From contig CANRIG010000035.1 of assembly GCA_947630595.1 (NCBI GenBank), positions 1 to 32,391 on the forward strand: a DNA stretch of 32,391 nucleotides, given 5' to 3'. Position 1 is the stretch's first letter; each line of letters opens with the position of its first letter. Below the pieces are notes generated by a model. The model saw only the letters and a list, made by a program, of their open reading frames with translations. It did not search any database and was not told the DNA's origin. A program made the translations under genes and the position numbers. Shown here one piece after another: positions 21,510 through 29,787 of the stretch. The stretch comes from an uncultured Lachnospiraceae bacterium. GTDB taxonomy: Bacteria; Bacillota; Clostridia; Lachnospirales; Lachnospiraceae.

Positions 21510-24260
21510 TTACATAAGCTCCGCCGTAATTTCCAGTTTTCCATCCGGCAGGGAGAGAAGCTGCGCCCGGCGAAGCACCGCCCTGCCTTCCTTTATCTCC
21601 GGCTGCACCGGCGTCCGGGAACCCGCCTGCATGAGGCAGGTCTCCGCGATCCGGTACGCGCCGTAATCCCTGCCCGCCGGATTGCGGTAACGGATGACGA
21701 AATCTCTGCCCGCGAACGTCAGCTCCAGCCGGGCCTCCCCGTTTTCGTCAAACTGCTCCCGCACGAGCTTCGGCTGCAGAATCAGATCGCCGCCCTCGCC
21801 GCGCACGCCGAACGCTTCCGTGATCACGGTCAGCATGTACCAGCTTGCCGCGCCGGTCAGATAGCTGTACATGCCCCGCCCGTCCGCGTTGAAATACTCC
21901 GGGATGCCCGGATAAATCCGGCTGGTCTCAAAGTCCAGCGCCGCGTCCGCCAGCGTCTGCAGCGCGCGGCAGCCCTCCCGCGCAAAGCCCCTCTGATACA
22001 GGGCGCAGGCATACATGACCGTCATATGGGAAAACACCGCGCCGTTCTCTTTCTCGCCGTAGGCAAAGCCGAACATGCGCCCCATGTCAAATTTCAGCTC
22101 GTGGAAATCCGTATTCAGGCGGTAGCCCCCGGCTTCTCTCCGGTAAAGGTAACGGTCCGCGCTGCGGATGATCGCCTCCGTCTGCTCCCGGGTCGCAGTT
22201 TTGCTCATGACTGCAAAGACCTGACCGGTCAGCATCATGCGGACTCCCGTCTCGAAAAATCCCTCCACGCGTCTCTGATGGTTGTCATAGTAGCTGTTGA
22301 ACCAGCCTTCGCGCTTCCCGTCCTCCGTTTCTTTGCCGTCAATCCATTCCTGTCCGCGGATATGCGCCGTCAGCCAGTCCGCCTTGTTCCGCAGGTTTGC
22401 CGCCAGCGCCGGAAGCGGCACGGAGACGGTGCGCCCGCTGACGCTGTGCCGGCAACGCCGCGCGTACCGCTCCAGAACCTCGTTCTTTCGCCGCACATCC
22501 TCAAAGACCGCGCGGTCATCCTCCAGCAGCTCCTGAATCTCCCGCAGAAGATCCACGTTTTTATGCTTTCCTGTCTCCGCCAGGGCGTCGAGCAGCCCCG
22601 CCATCTCGCGGAGATTCCCCGCATAAGCGCAGGCAAAGGCTACGCTCTCCCCGTGTTCCGCCGCCATGTCCAGGGCGTCGTTCCAGTCCGCGCCCCGCAG
22701 CCGGCAGATGTTGTGCGCCCCGACTTCATAAAACGCGGCAAGCTGCTGAATCAGAAGATGCTCCAGAATGCTGCCCCGGTAAAGCTCCCCTTCCTCCGTT
22801 CTCTGGCAGTTTCCACAGGCATCGTTCCACTGTCCGTCGATCTCCGTTCCCCGCACCGCTTGCGGGTCCTTGAAATAGGGCGCTTTTTCATACAGAATCT
22901 CCGCATCCCCGGTCTGGTCTATGTACAGCTTTACCGTTTTAAACGGCCACATCGCATGATCCATCCACACGCGGGCGATTCCGTTGCGGTCCGCGATAAA
23001 GCTGCCGTCGCCCTCCCCGATGATGGTCGCGTTCGTCCCGTCCACGCGCACGCCGCCGAAGTTCGCCCGGATCATATCGCGCACCTTCCCCGGCTCCATG
23101 AGCAGCAGGGAAAGACAGTCCTGCCACAGATCCCGCCAGCCTCTGCCGCCCCGCCCGTAATCATGGTGCGGCAGAAAAGAACAGCCGTAGATTCTGCGCA
23201 GGAACGGCTGGAAACTGACCCAGCGCATCAGGCTGTCAAATCTGCAGTCCCCCGTGTGATAATGAACGTTCACCTTTTTCTGCCAGTATTCCCTCGTCTC
23301 ATCCAGAGCCCGCTGCACCTTTTCCGCCGTATCATAAGCGGAATACACGCGCGTCGTCTCCTCCGCATTCTCCGCGACGCCCAGCAAAATGATATACTCC
23401 GCGCTCTGCCCCGCCTGCAGCGTCACCTCCGGAAAGCGGATGCCGCCCATTGCCTCCCGGCCGTCAATCCGGGCGCCGGCAGAAACCTCCCGCGCGCTTT
23501 TTTCCGGGACGCCCGCTTTTATTTCGTAGATCGCGCGGGGATGCAGAAACGTGCCTCCCTCCCCGAGAAAGCGCTCCACGGTCGGGTAAAACGCTTCCGG
23601 GCATGTCCCGTCCCCCATCGTACCGAACACGTAATAAATCCGGTGGTTTTCCCTGTGTCCCTTTTCGTCAAAGGACATCGTCGGCTTCACCGCCACGCCG
23701 TGCTCCGTCGTATAGATGCGGTGCAGCATGGAGGTAACGTTCCGGTGGTCGCGGATGTTGTCCGCGCTCCGGCCGTAGATCGGAACCGCCGCTGCTCCCG
23801 TCACCGCCTGCGGCGCCTCGTCCGTGTTCGTGATCCGCACCCTCATGATCTCCACGTTCTCCCGCACCGGCACGAACGAGGTGATCTCCGCCCGAAGCCC
23901 GCAGCGTTTCGAGACGCGGCTGACCGTCTGCCACATCAGCCCCGCCCGAAGCTCGTTTTCATCCTGCCCGGCGGTAAACCGCGCCGCCTCCTGCTCAGCG
24001 GATGCGCCCGTCGCCGACCAGCAGCCGTGTTTTGTCACGCACCAGAAATTCCGGGTGCTGCGACTTGCGTGCAGATCTTCCGCACTGACCGGCTCCAGCA
24101 GAAACGACTCCTGATCCAGCTTGCAGTCGCCGCCCAGCCCGGGCGTGACGGCGCTGCGCAGCCCGCTCTCGTTCGCCAGCGGAAAATAGAGGCAGCTCAC
24201 TGCCTCCGGATTCTGCAGAGAAAAATCACCCTGCTCATTCAGAAATCTGATTTTATCCAT
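21510..24260 (-). CDS. GH94 phosphorylase, laminaribiose phosphorylase-like
   Basis: A 916-residue GH94 enzyme, about 110 residues longer than cellobiose phosphorylases, matching the size of known laminaribiose (beta-1,3-diglucose) phosphorylases (about 910). The catalytic aspartate is D525 in RGADWNDALDM, followed by GESVAF. A conserved sugar-binding segment is GGRGWRDLWQD. No signal peptide is present, so it works in the cytoplasm, releasing glucose-1-phosphate. It lies 77 bp after the GH16 gene and 82 bp before the other GH94, all on one strand, so they form one operon. A beta-1,3-specific assignment is inferred from length and from the GH16 neighbour; another beta-glucoside specificity is possible. 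The ATG has a G-rich ribosome binding site. Confidence 0.85.
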   Translation of the reverse strand: MDKIRFLNEQGDFSLQNPEAVSCLYFPLANESGLRSAVTPGLGGDCKLDQESFLLEPVSAEDLHASRSTRNFWCVTKHGCWSATGASAEQEAARFTAGQDENELRAGLMWQTVSRVSKRCGLRAEITSFVPVRENVEIMRVRITNTDEAPQAVTGAAAVPIYGRSADNIRDHRNVTSMLHRIYTTEHGVAVKPTMSFDEKGHRENHRIYYVFGTMGDGTCPEAFYPTVERFLGEGGTFLHPRAIYEIKAGVPEKSAREVSAGARIDGREAMGGIRFPEVTLQAGQSAEYIILLGVAENAEETTRVYSAYDTAEKVQRALDETREYWQKKVNVHYHTGDCRFDSLMRWVSFQPFLRRIYGCSFLPHHDYGRGGRGWRDLWQDCLSLLLMEPGKVRDMIRANFGGVRVDGTNATIIGEGDGSFIADRNGIARVWMDHAMWPFKTVKLYIDQTGDAEILYEKAPYFKDPQAVRGTEIDGQWNDACGNCQRTEEGELYRGSILEHLLIQQLAAFYEVGAHNICRLRGADWNDALDMAAEHGESVAFACAYAGNLREMAGLLDALAETGKHKNVDLLREIQELLEDDRAVFEDVRRKNEVLERYARRCRHSVSGRTVSVPLPALAANLRNKADWLTAHIRGQEWIDGKETEDGKREGWFNSYYDNHQRRVEGFFETGVRMMLTGQVFAVMSKTATREQTEAIIRSADRYLYRREAGGYRLNTDFHELKFDMGRMFGFAYGEKENGAVFSHMTVMYACALYQRGFAREGCRALQTLADAALDFETSRIYPGIPEYFNADGRGMYSYLTGAASWYMLTVITEAFGVRGEGGDLILQPKLVREQFDENGEARLELTFAGRDFVIRYRNPAGRDYGAYRIAETCLMQAGSRTPVQPEIKEGRAVLRRAQLLSLPDGKLEITAELM

Positions 24261-24337
24261 ACCCCTGCCCCCTGTCTGATATTCCCAGGATCATGCCATC
24301 GCATGATCTGCACATCGGTGTCCGTATTCGCCACGCC

Positions 24338-25144
24338 TCAGCGCAGGCCGGCGCGTTTCTGGTAAACCCGGACGTAATCCACCGCCAGCACCGCATCGGC
24401 AAAATCCGTCGTTTCGTCCGGGTAGCCAACCCAGCTTCCGCCCACCGCCAGATTCAGAATCAGATACATGTCATGGTCAAACGGCGCCGGATACGGGAGT
24501 CTTGTTCCGTCCTCCAGCACAGAAAACCACGCATCCTCCCCTGGAGAACCGCCGGAATTTCCAAGCTGGTAAAAAAGAATTCCGTCCACATACCAGCGCA
24601 GCAAGCCCGGTTCCCATTCCAGGGCAAAGTCATGATATGCCTCCGAAAAATCCCCGTCGGTCAGCGTTATTTTTCCCTGGCTCTGTTCGTGCGGAAGCCC
24701 GTAATGAATCGTTCCGTGATTGGTTCGGGTCCGGTCTCCCATGATTTCCATAATGTCGATTTCCCCGCAGGACGGCCATCCGCCATGCCGTTTTTCATCG
24801 GCCGCCATCAGCCAGAACGCCGGCAGAAACCCTTTCCCCTTCGGCACTCTGAGGCGCGCCTCAAACAGTCCGTATGTAAAATCGTGCCTGTGCTCGGTCG
24901 AAATCCGGCCGGAACGATAAGAAACCGTGCCGTCCGCATCCACGGATTTCACGGCGCGGATCAGCAGGCTGCTGTCCTTTAGACAAATCACCTGCTCCGA
25001 ATCCACATAGCGCTGCCATTCCTCATTGACCCATCCCGGGTCGTGCAGCTCCACGTTCCAGTCGCTGCGGTTTAACTCGTCCGCATCAAAATGATCCTCA
25101 AACACCAGCGCATAGCCGTCATAGTCAAGTCTGTTCTTTTTCAT
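24338..25144 (-). CDS. GH16 endo-beta-glucanase (laminarinase/lichenase-like), cytoplasmic
   Basis: A 268-residue single-domain GH16 enzyme. The catalytic motif is GEIDIMEIMG, with nucleophile E128, D130 and acid/base E133; the extra residue (E-x-D-x-x-E) is the beta-bulge form seen in laminarinases and other non-lichenase GH16 enzymes. Upstream, GFLPAFWLM, and downstream, FHDFALEWEP-like (YHDFALEWEPGLLRWYVDG) and FILNLAVGG-like blocks, complete the fold. There is no signal peptide, so it would trim imported beta-1,3 or mixed-linkage oligosaccharides inside the cell rather than attack polymer outside. It is the first gene of the operon with the two GH94 phosphorylases, downstream of the shared activator-type promoter at 25220-25280. 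Confidence 0.9.
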   Translation of the reverse strand: MKKNRLDYDGYALVFEDHFDADELNRSDWNVELHDPGWVNEEWQRYVDSEQVICLKDSSLLIRAVKSVDADGTVSYRSGRISTEHRHDFTYGLFEARLRVPKGKGFLPAFWLMAADEKRHGGWPSCGEIDIMEIMGDRTRTNHGTIHYGLPHEQSQGKITLTDGDFSEAYHDFALEWEPGLLRWYVDGILFYQLGNSGGSPGEDAWFSVLEDGTRLPYPAPFDHDMYLILNLAVGGSWVGYPDETTDFADAVLAVDYVRVYQKRAGLR

Positions 25145-25219
25145 CGGTTAAACATGCTCCTGAGACAAAAAGAATCCGCAAACGCGCCCGCCGCCGGGCC
25201 GATTGCCTCCTTCCCTGAC

Positions 25220-25280
25220 ATTGTAAAGAGTTTCCGCGCCGTCATATACAAGATTGAATCAAAAAATATCAGATTCATGC
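25220..25280 (-). promoter_or_regulatory. Activator-type promoter and operator of the GH16-GH94-GH94 operon
   Basis: Minus strand: GCATGAATCT (25271-25280), T-rich tract, GATTCA (25255-25260), weak -35 TATATG (25243-25248), 17-bp spacer, -10 TACAAT (25220-25225). TGAATC/GATTCA form a perfect 6-bp palindrome with an 11-bp spacer. The layout matches the site at 17967-18027, including exactly 32 bp from the outer edge of GCATGAATCT to the -35. It lies about 76 bp upstream of the GH16 start. Confidence 0.75.
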
Positions 25281-25310
25281 GGTCTGCGGCTGCGCGCCGT
25301 CCGCTTTCTG

Positions 25311-25670
25311 CTACTCGTCTTTCATTCTCGGCTCAAAAATCCAGCTTGCCGCGTAAGACAGAATCAGCGCCGCGCTGATTCCGGCCGCGCTCGCTTTCAG
25401 CCCGCCCAGAAACAGGCCCAGAAAGCCCTGTTCATCGACCGCCTCCTTCACGCCTTTCCAGAGCGTGTTGCCGAAGCCGAGCAGCGGCACCGAAGCCCCC
25501 GCGCCCGCGAAATCGATCAGCGGCTGATAAATGCCGGCCGCGCCCAGCACGGCCCCGGAGCACACGAGAATCACCATCACCCGGCCCGGGAGCAGTTTTG
25601 TTTTTTCCAGTAAAATCTGAACCAGCGCGCAGATCAGGCCGCCAACCCAGAATGCATTTACGTAATCCAT
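25311..25670 (-). CDS. spoVAE: Stage V sporulation protein AE
   Basis: A 119-residue integral membrane protein with about three to four hydrophobic segments (FWVGGLICALVQILL; MVILVCSGAVLGAAGIY; GLFLGGLKASAAGISAALIL). It matches the conserved SpoVAE family in length and in the central motif of GAGASVPLLGFGNTLWKGV. SpoVA proteins form the channel that moves dipicolinic acid into the forespore and out at germination. The ATG has AAAGGA upstream. It follows spoVAD by 76 bp on the same strand, the usual order. Its presence shows the host is, or descends from, a spore former. Confidence 0.95.
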   Translation of the reverse strand: MDYVNAFWVGGLICALVQILLEKTKLLPGRVMVILVCSGAVLGAAGIYQPLIDFAGAGASVPLLGFGNTLWKGVKEAVDEQGFLGLFLGGLKASAAGISAALILSYAASWIFEPRMKDE

Positions 25671-25746
25671 ATGGGGTTTCCTTTCTGCTGGAGTAATCTT
25701 ATTTACGTTCTCTTTTTACTCTCCCAGCTCTCCTGTAAATATGCCC

Positions 25747-26763
25747 TCAGCAGTGCTCCAGCACCACCGCATGGGCAATCCCCGGGATGCTCCGCCCCTC
25801 GTTGAAGCTGACTTTGGAAAGCAGGGCGCCCGTGGGCACAAACAGCACGCGTTTCCAGACGCCCTGACGCAGCTTCGGCAGAATCAGCGCCGCCAGCACC
25901 ACCGCCGAACAGCCGCAGCCGCTTCCGCCCGCGTGGGTGTCCTGTTTTTCCGCGTCATACACCTCGATGCCGCAGTCCATATGCTGCTGCGAAATGTCAA
26001 AGCCCTTCTCTTTCAGGAGCTGAATGAGAAGTTTCTGCCCGATCGTGCCCAGATCGCCGGTGACGATTCTGTCATAGTCCTGCGGCTGCCGGTTAAAGTC
26101 CATAAAATTCTGATAAATGGTGTCGCAGGCCGCCGGCGCCATGCAGGCGCCCATGTTCATATTGTCCTTTACGCCCATGTCCACGATTCTGCCCGGCGTC
26201 ACGCCGCACACCCTCACATGACTCTTCTGGGCGGACAGTATAAAGGCTCCGCTTCCGGTGACCGTCCAGGTAGCTGAAAGGGGACGCTGATTTCCGTATC
26301 CCAGGGGAAACCGAAACTCCTTCTCGGCGCTGCCGAAGTGGCTGGAGGTCAGCGCCGCCGCGTAATCCGCATAACCGCCCGCCACGATCATCGCGGCCAG
26401 AGCCAGCGATTCCCCGCAGGTCGAGCAGGCGCCGTAAAGCCCGAACAGCGGAATATTCGTCTCGCCGTTTCCGAACGAGGTCGCAATCAGCTGCGCCAGC
26501 AGGTCGCCGCCGAACAGGTAGCGGATCTGCGGCAGCGTCAGCTTCGCCTTTTCCATCGCCGTCTGCAGCGCCTCTTTCTGCATGGTGCTCTCCGCCTGCT
26601 CCCAGGTCTGCTCTCCCAGTCCGGCGTCCGGCGCTACCAGATCGAAATACTCTCCGAGCGGCCCTTCTCCCTCCTTCGGTCCCACCACCGACGCGCTGCT
26701 GATGATATAGGGACTGTTCTGAAACTGAATGCTCTGCATCCCGATTGTCTGATCGATCGCCAT
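25747..26763 (-). CDS. spoVAD: Stage V sporulation protein AD
   Basis: A 338-residue, thiolase-fold soluble component of the SpoVA dipicolinic acid channel; characterised members bind dipicolinic acid. Recognisable segments are YIISSASVVGPKEGEGPL near the N-terminus, FGLYGACSTCGESL around the thiolase-like cysteine, VTGDLGTIG, and the C-terminal HAGGSGCGCSA, all typical. The frame allows nine more residues upstream, but the ATG at 26763 has GGAGGG 5 nt upstream and gives the family's normal length. It precedes spoVAE. The usual first gene of the operon, spoVAC, is not upstream here; instead there is a 300-bp gap with a possible forespore promoter. Confidence 0.96.
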   Translation of the reverse strand: MAIDQTIGMQSIQFQNSPYIISSASVVGPKEGEGPLGEYFDLVAPDAGLGEQTWEQAESTMQKEALQTAMEKAKLTLPQIRYLFGGDLLAQLIATSFGNGETNIPLFGLYGACSTCGESLALAAMIVAGGYADYAAALTSSHFGSAEKEFRFPLGYGNQRPLSATWTVTGSGAFILSAQKSHVRVCGVTPGRIVDMGVKDNMNMGACMAPAACDTIYQNFMDFNRQPQDYDRIVTGDLGTIGQKLLIQLLKEKGFDISQQHMDCGIEVYDAEKQDTHAGGSGCGCSAVVLAALILPKLRQGVWKRVLFVPTGALLSKVSFNEGRSIPGIAHAVVLEHC

Positions 26764-26859
26764 AGCTTCCCTCCTGCCGGTCAGCCGCATAAAAATACAC
26801 GCAGCCGCGCGGATGCAGTTCCGCCGGCCGATGCAGCCGCCCTCTCTGTTTTCTAACCG

Positions 26860-26889
26860 TAGTATCTCCGGCAGATGGTATTCTATACA
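26860..26889 (-). promoter_or_regulatory. Candidate forespore (sigma-G/F-like) promoter of spoVAD-spoVAE
   Basis: On the minus strand TGTATA (26884-26889) and GATACTA (26860-26866) are separated by 17 bp, about 97 bp upstream of the spoVAD start. They resemble the forespore sigma-G pattern (TGAATA-like, 17-18 bp, CATACTA) with one mismatch in each box. SpoVA operons are known to be sigma-G dependent in Bacillus. Confidence 0.5.
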
Positions 26890-26916
26890 TCATTCGGACA
26901 ACAGGTATTCTATACA
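26877..26916. repeat. Direct repeat of GGTATTCTATACA
   Basis: Two exact 13-bp copies at 26877-26889 and 26904-26916, 27 bp apart, in the divergent gap between spoVAD and the exporter gene. The right-hand end of the first copy supplies the putative -35 of the spoVAD promoter. The pair could be a regulator site or duplicated promoter element. The rest of the gap (26764-27098) holds no gene. Confidence 0.7.
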
Positions 26917-27098
26917 CTATCCTGCATGTGACCTCAGCAGGTAAAAACAATCTGCACCGGCAAAAATATTTTCTCCTGAGAGCAATATTCTTGCCCATGT
27001 TCTGCCGCTTCATGGTATACTTGGATACTATAATGAAAATTTACGCATAGAAGGAAACGCATTTAAAGAAAAGCACTTTTACAAAGAAAGGCATTTTT

Positions 27099-27977
27099 AT
27101 GAAAAGCACCAATACCGCCGGCCATCTGTCGGCCCTGCTCACCGTCGTCATCTGGGGCGTCACCTTTATCTCTACCAAGATTTTGCTGGCGGATTTTCAG
27201 CCCGTGGAAATTCTGGTCTTTCGCTTCGTCATGGGCCTGCTGGCCCTGACGCTCATTTATCCGCGCCGGCTGCGCGGCACCACCCTGCGGCAGGAGTGTA
27301 CCTTTGCGGCCGCCGGGCTGTGCGGCGTCTGCCTTTATTATCTGCTGGAAAACATTGCACTGACCTTCACGATGGCGGCCAACGTCAGCGTGATCGTTTC
27401 CGTCTCTCCGTTTTTCACTGCGATGCTCTCACAAATGTTCCTGAAACAGGAGGAAAAGCTGCACGCCAGCTTCTTCGCCGGATTCGCCGTGGCAATCCTC
27501 GGCATTTTTCTCATCAGCTTTCAGGGCTCCGCGCTGAAATTAAACCTCACCGGCGACCTGCTGGCGCTGCTGGCCGCGCTCTGCTGGGGCTGTTACTCGG
27601 TGCTGACGCGCAGAATCAGCGCCTACGGCTACCACACCATCCTCACCACAAGGCGGATTTTCCTGTATGGGCTGCTGTTTATGCTGCCGGCCGTGTTCGG
27701 CTTCGGCTTCCGGCCCGCTCTGGCCCGCCTGCTGTCCCCGGTCAATCTCGGCAACATCCTGTTTCTCGGGCTCGGCGCCTCGGCGCTCTGCTTCGTCACC
27801 TGGAATTATGCCGTCCGGGTGCTGGGCGCCGTCATGACCAGCATCTACATCTACCTGATTCCGGTCGTGACCATCGTCACCTCCGTGCTGGTGCTGCAGG
27901 AAAAAATCACCCTCCGGACGGCCGCCGGCACCGTGCTCACCCTCGCCGGCCTCATGCTGTCCGAGCGGAAGCGGTGA
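27099..27977 (+). CDS. EamA/DMT-family transporter
   Basis: A 292-residue membrane protein with about ten hydrophobic helices arranged as two EamA repeats. The first repeat starts HLSALLTVVIWGVTFISTKIL (residues of about 9-29) and the second starts GDLLALLAALCWGCYSVLTR (about 151-170); both show the W-G-x-x helix-1 signature. Members of the drug/metabolite transporter superfamily export amino acids, nucleosides or other metabolites; the substrate is not predictable. The ATG has GAAAGG upstream. A TATAAT at about 27029 may be its -10. The gene is divergent from spoVAD and convergent with the PucR-type regulator, so it is probably transcribed alone. Confidence 0.92.
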   Translation: MKSTNTAGHLSALLTVVIWGVTFISTKILLADFQPVEILVFRFVMGLLALTLIYPRRLRGTTLRQECTFAAAGLCGVCLYYLLENIALTFTMAANVSVIVSVSPFFTAMLSQMFLKQEEKLHASFFAGFAVAILGIFLISFQGSALKLNLTGDLLALLAALCWGCYSVLTRRISAYGYHTILTTRRIFLYGLLFMLPAVFGFGFRPALARLLSPVNLGNILFLGLGASALCFVTWNYAVRVLGAVMTSIYIYLIPVVTIVTSVLVLQEKITLRTAAGTVLTLAGLMLSERKR

Positions 27978-28031
27978 TCTTTCTCATTTCTGTCCCGGCA
28001 GATGAGTTCCCGAAAGCTCCCGCTTTGGCGG

Positions 28032-29597
28032 TCAGCTCTGATCCGCGCGAACGGTATTCCCGCCGTTTTCCTGCATATATGCATATAACAGCATGGCGGA
28101 AAACCGCAGGTGCTCCTGTTCCACTTCCGGCAGTTCATTTACGACGCACCCCAGTATGTGATTCGCGGAATTCAGACGATAAAGCACTGTATTTCTGTGT
28201 ATATTGAGCCGGTCAGCGACCAGGGCTATCTTTTTTCCGGTGATCAGATACTGGTAAAGCGTCGTTAATAAATCTGCATGCCAGGGATTTTTCAAATCAA
28301 ACTTTAAAACAAGCGGATGACAGTAATAAAAAAGATTATTTTGCCTGTTCAATTCCGAAAGAATATATTTTTTATAAATATCCTTAAATTCCCGATATCT
28401 CTGTTTTTCTGTCGCGCAGGATATGGCGGCCTGCGCCTGCAGCATGGCGTTTCTCAGATTTTGATAGCCCTGAAAAACCATGCTTTTTCCGCAGACGAAG
28501 CCATGTTTTTCCAGCGTTTCCCGGATACCGCCGCCCGGCGCGGAAGAATGCGCGTACCGTTCCACAGCCACTATGGAGCCCGTCAGGTAAAACGGCTCAA
28601 GAGACGGCACTTCACGCAGCAGGATTCTGGAAAACGAAGAAAACGAGTATTCGTTGATGATATTTTCTTCTGTGCTCTTTATCAGATAAAGGGAAAAACA
28701 GTCGTCCGGGCGCCATCCGTTTTCACGCAGGAATATGGTCTCCTCATTCAAGCTGACAGAGATGCCGCGGATCATGCGCAGAAATATTTTGCTGCCCCTG
28801 TCTTTGGCCAGTACAATCTGCCTTAACAGAACCGGGGAATGTTCCAGTCTTCTTTTGATAATTGCCAGATAGGAATATTCAGCCATATCAATCGGGCTGC
28901 ATAATTCGTTCATAGCGAGGCAGGCGACAGGAATATTATTATTAAACAGCGTCGCTATCATGGCATGATTTTCATGGGGGATGTTCAGCGGCGGAACGAT
29001 CGCAATCTTCGTCTGGCCGACGCTTTCACGCATCTGCCTTCTTATGTACAGGGGGAATGTTTCAAGCGTATTATAGCCTTTGCTCAGTACGTTTCCCCAT
29101 GTGGGATCAAGAATTGTTTCCGGCAGCGTGCCGGACCATGCCAGCAAAGAGATCGACATGTCAAACAGCGCCAGCGGGTTTTTCAGAAAACGAACCGCCG
29201 TGTTCATCTGTGTCTGCAGGTCAGACTGCTCCAGAACAGCATCTGTCAGATCTTCCTCCCACTGCGCCAGCTCAGCCACCGCTTTCGTAAGCGCATTTTC
29301 CAGTATCTGAATGCGTTTACCGGAGTAAAGGTATAGAATGTTCCATCGCCCGGGCAGGGAAATCGTGACATCCTCTTTCTCTGTCACAAGAATAAAAGAC
29401 AGGGCTTTGTCGTGGTCCTGGTTTTCCAGCAGCCGGATGCTGTCCGCGGCTATGATGTAAGCAGTATCTTCCCTGCATTTTATATTTCTGACGAACGGGC
29501 AAACGGCATTCAGCGTGAGCTCCAGGCTGCATCCTTCCGAAGTTCTGCAGTCGATATTCTTTAAACGGTCTGCCAGAATATGAAGATTGAATTTCAT
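28032..29597 (-). CDS. PucR-type transcriptional regulator
   Basis: A 521-residue cytosolic regulator. The last 80 residues carry the PucR C-terminal helix-turn-helix (LLTTLYQYLITGKKIALVAD, then RLNIHRNTVLYRLN), the mark of this family (HTH_30). The N-terminal 120 residues look like a PucR ligand-sensing domain and the middle like a GGDEF-related or CdaR-type linker region. The ATG at 29597 is chosen because AAAGGAGG lies 8 nt upstream; the frame extends 29 residues further without support. It is divergent from the folate-dependent demethylase-like gene, with back-to-back promoters in between, so it most likely controls that gene. Codon and base use are visibly more AT-rich than in the loci to the left. 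Confidence 0.88.
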   Translation of the reverse strand: MKFNLHILADRLKNIDCRTSEGCSLELTLNAVCPFVRNIKCREDTAYIIAADSIRLLENQDHDKALSFILVTEKEDVTISLPGRWNILYLYSGKRIQILENALTKAVAELAQWEEDLTDAVLEQSDLQTQMNTAVRFLKNPLALFDMSISLLAWSGTLPETILDPTWGNVLSKGYNTLETFPLYIRRQMRESVGQTKIAIVPPLNIPHENHAMIATLFNNNIPVACLAMNELCSPIDMAEYSYLAIIKRRLEHSPVLLRQIVLAKDRGSKIFLRMIRGISVSLNEETIFLRENGWRPDDCFSLYLIKSTEENIINEYSFSSFSRILLREVPSLEPFYLTGSIVAVERYAHSSAPGGGIRETLEKHGFVCGKSMVFQGYQNLRNAMLQAQAAISCATEKQRYREFKDIYKKYILSELNRQNNLFYYCHPLVLKFDLKNPWHADLLTTLYQYLITGKKIALVADRLNIHRNTVLYRLNSANHILGCVVNELPEVEQEHLRFSAMLLYAYMQENGGNTVRADQS

Positions 29598-29631
29598 ACG
29601 GTTCCCCTCCTTTAAAATGCTTATAAAATCA

Positions 29632-29660
29632 AGTATAGCCCTGCCGCAAAGGATAAGCAA
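29632..29660 (-). promoter_or_regulatory. Promoter of the PucR-type regulator
   Basis: On the minus strand TTGCTT (29655-29660) and TATACT (29632-29637) have a 17-bp spacer and lie about 35 bp upstream of the regulator's start. It faces away from the promoter at 29716-29744, leaving about 55 bp between the two -35 boxes for operator sites. Confidence 0.6.
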
Positions 29661-29715
29661 CCGTTTATGAGCATTTTTGCACAATGAAAAACAAAAAAAT
29701 CGTCAGATATATATG

Positions 29716-29744
29716 TTGTACGGAAAAATATCCTTTTTTATAAT
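29716..29744 (+). promoter_or_regulatory. Promoter of the LigM-like demethylase gene
   Basis: TTGTAC (29716-29721) and a perfect TATAAT (29739-29744) with a 17-bp spacer, about 43 bp upstream of the start codon. A GGAGG ribosome binding site follows at 29777-29781. The DNA around it is strongly A/T-rich. Confidence 0.7.
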
Positions 29745-29787
29745 AACTGCAGGATAAAAAATATACAATTACCAACGGAGGTGCAGT

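Noticed and set aside
21428-21544. Arg-rich 39-residue extension of the shorter GH94
   Set aside because: It overlaps the end of the other GH94 gene, is not family-like, and the ATG at 21427 gives the normal GH94 start and places the catalytic Asp at 490.
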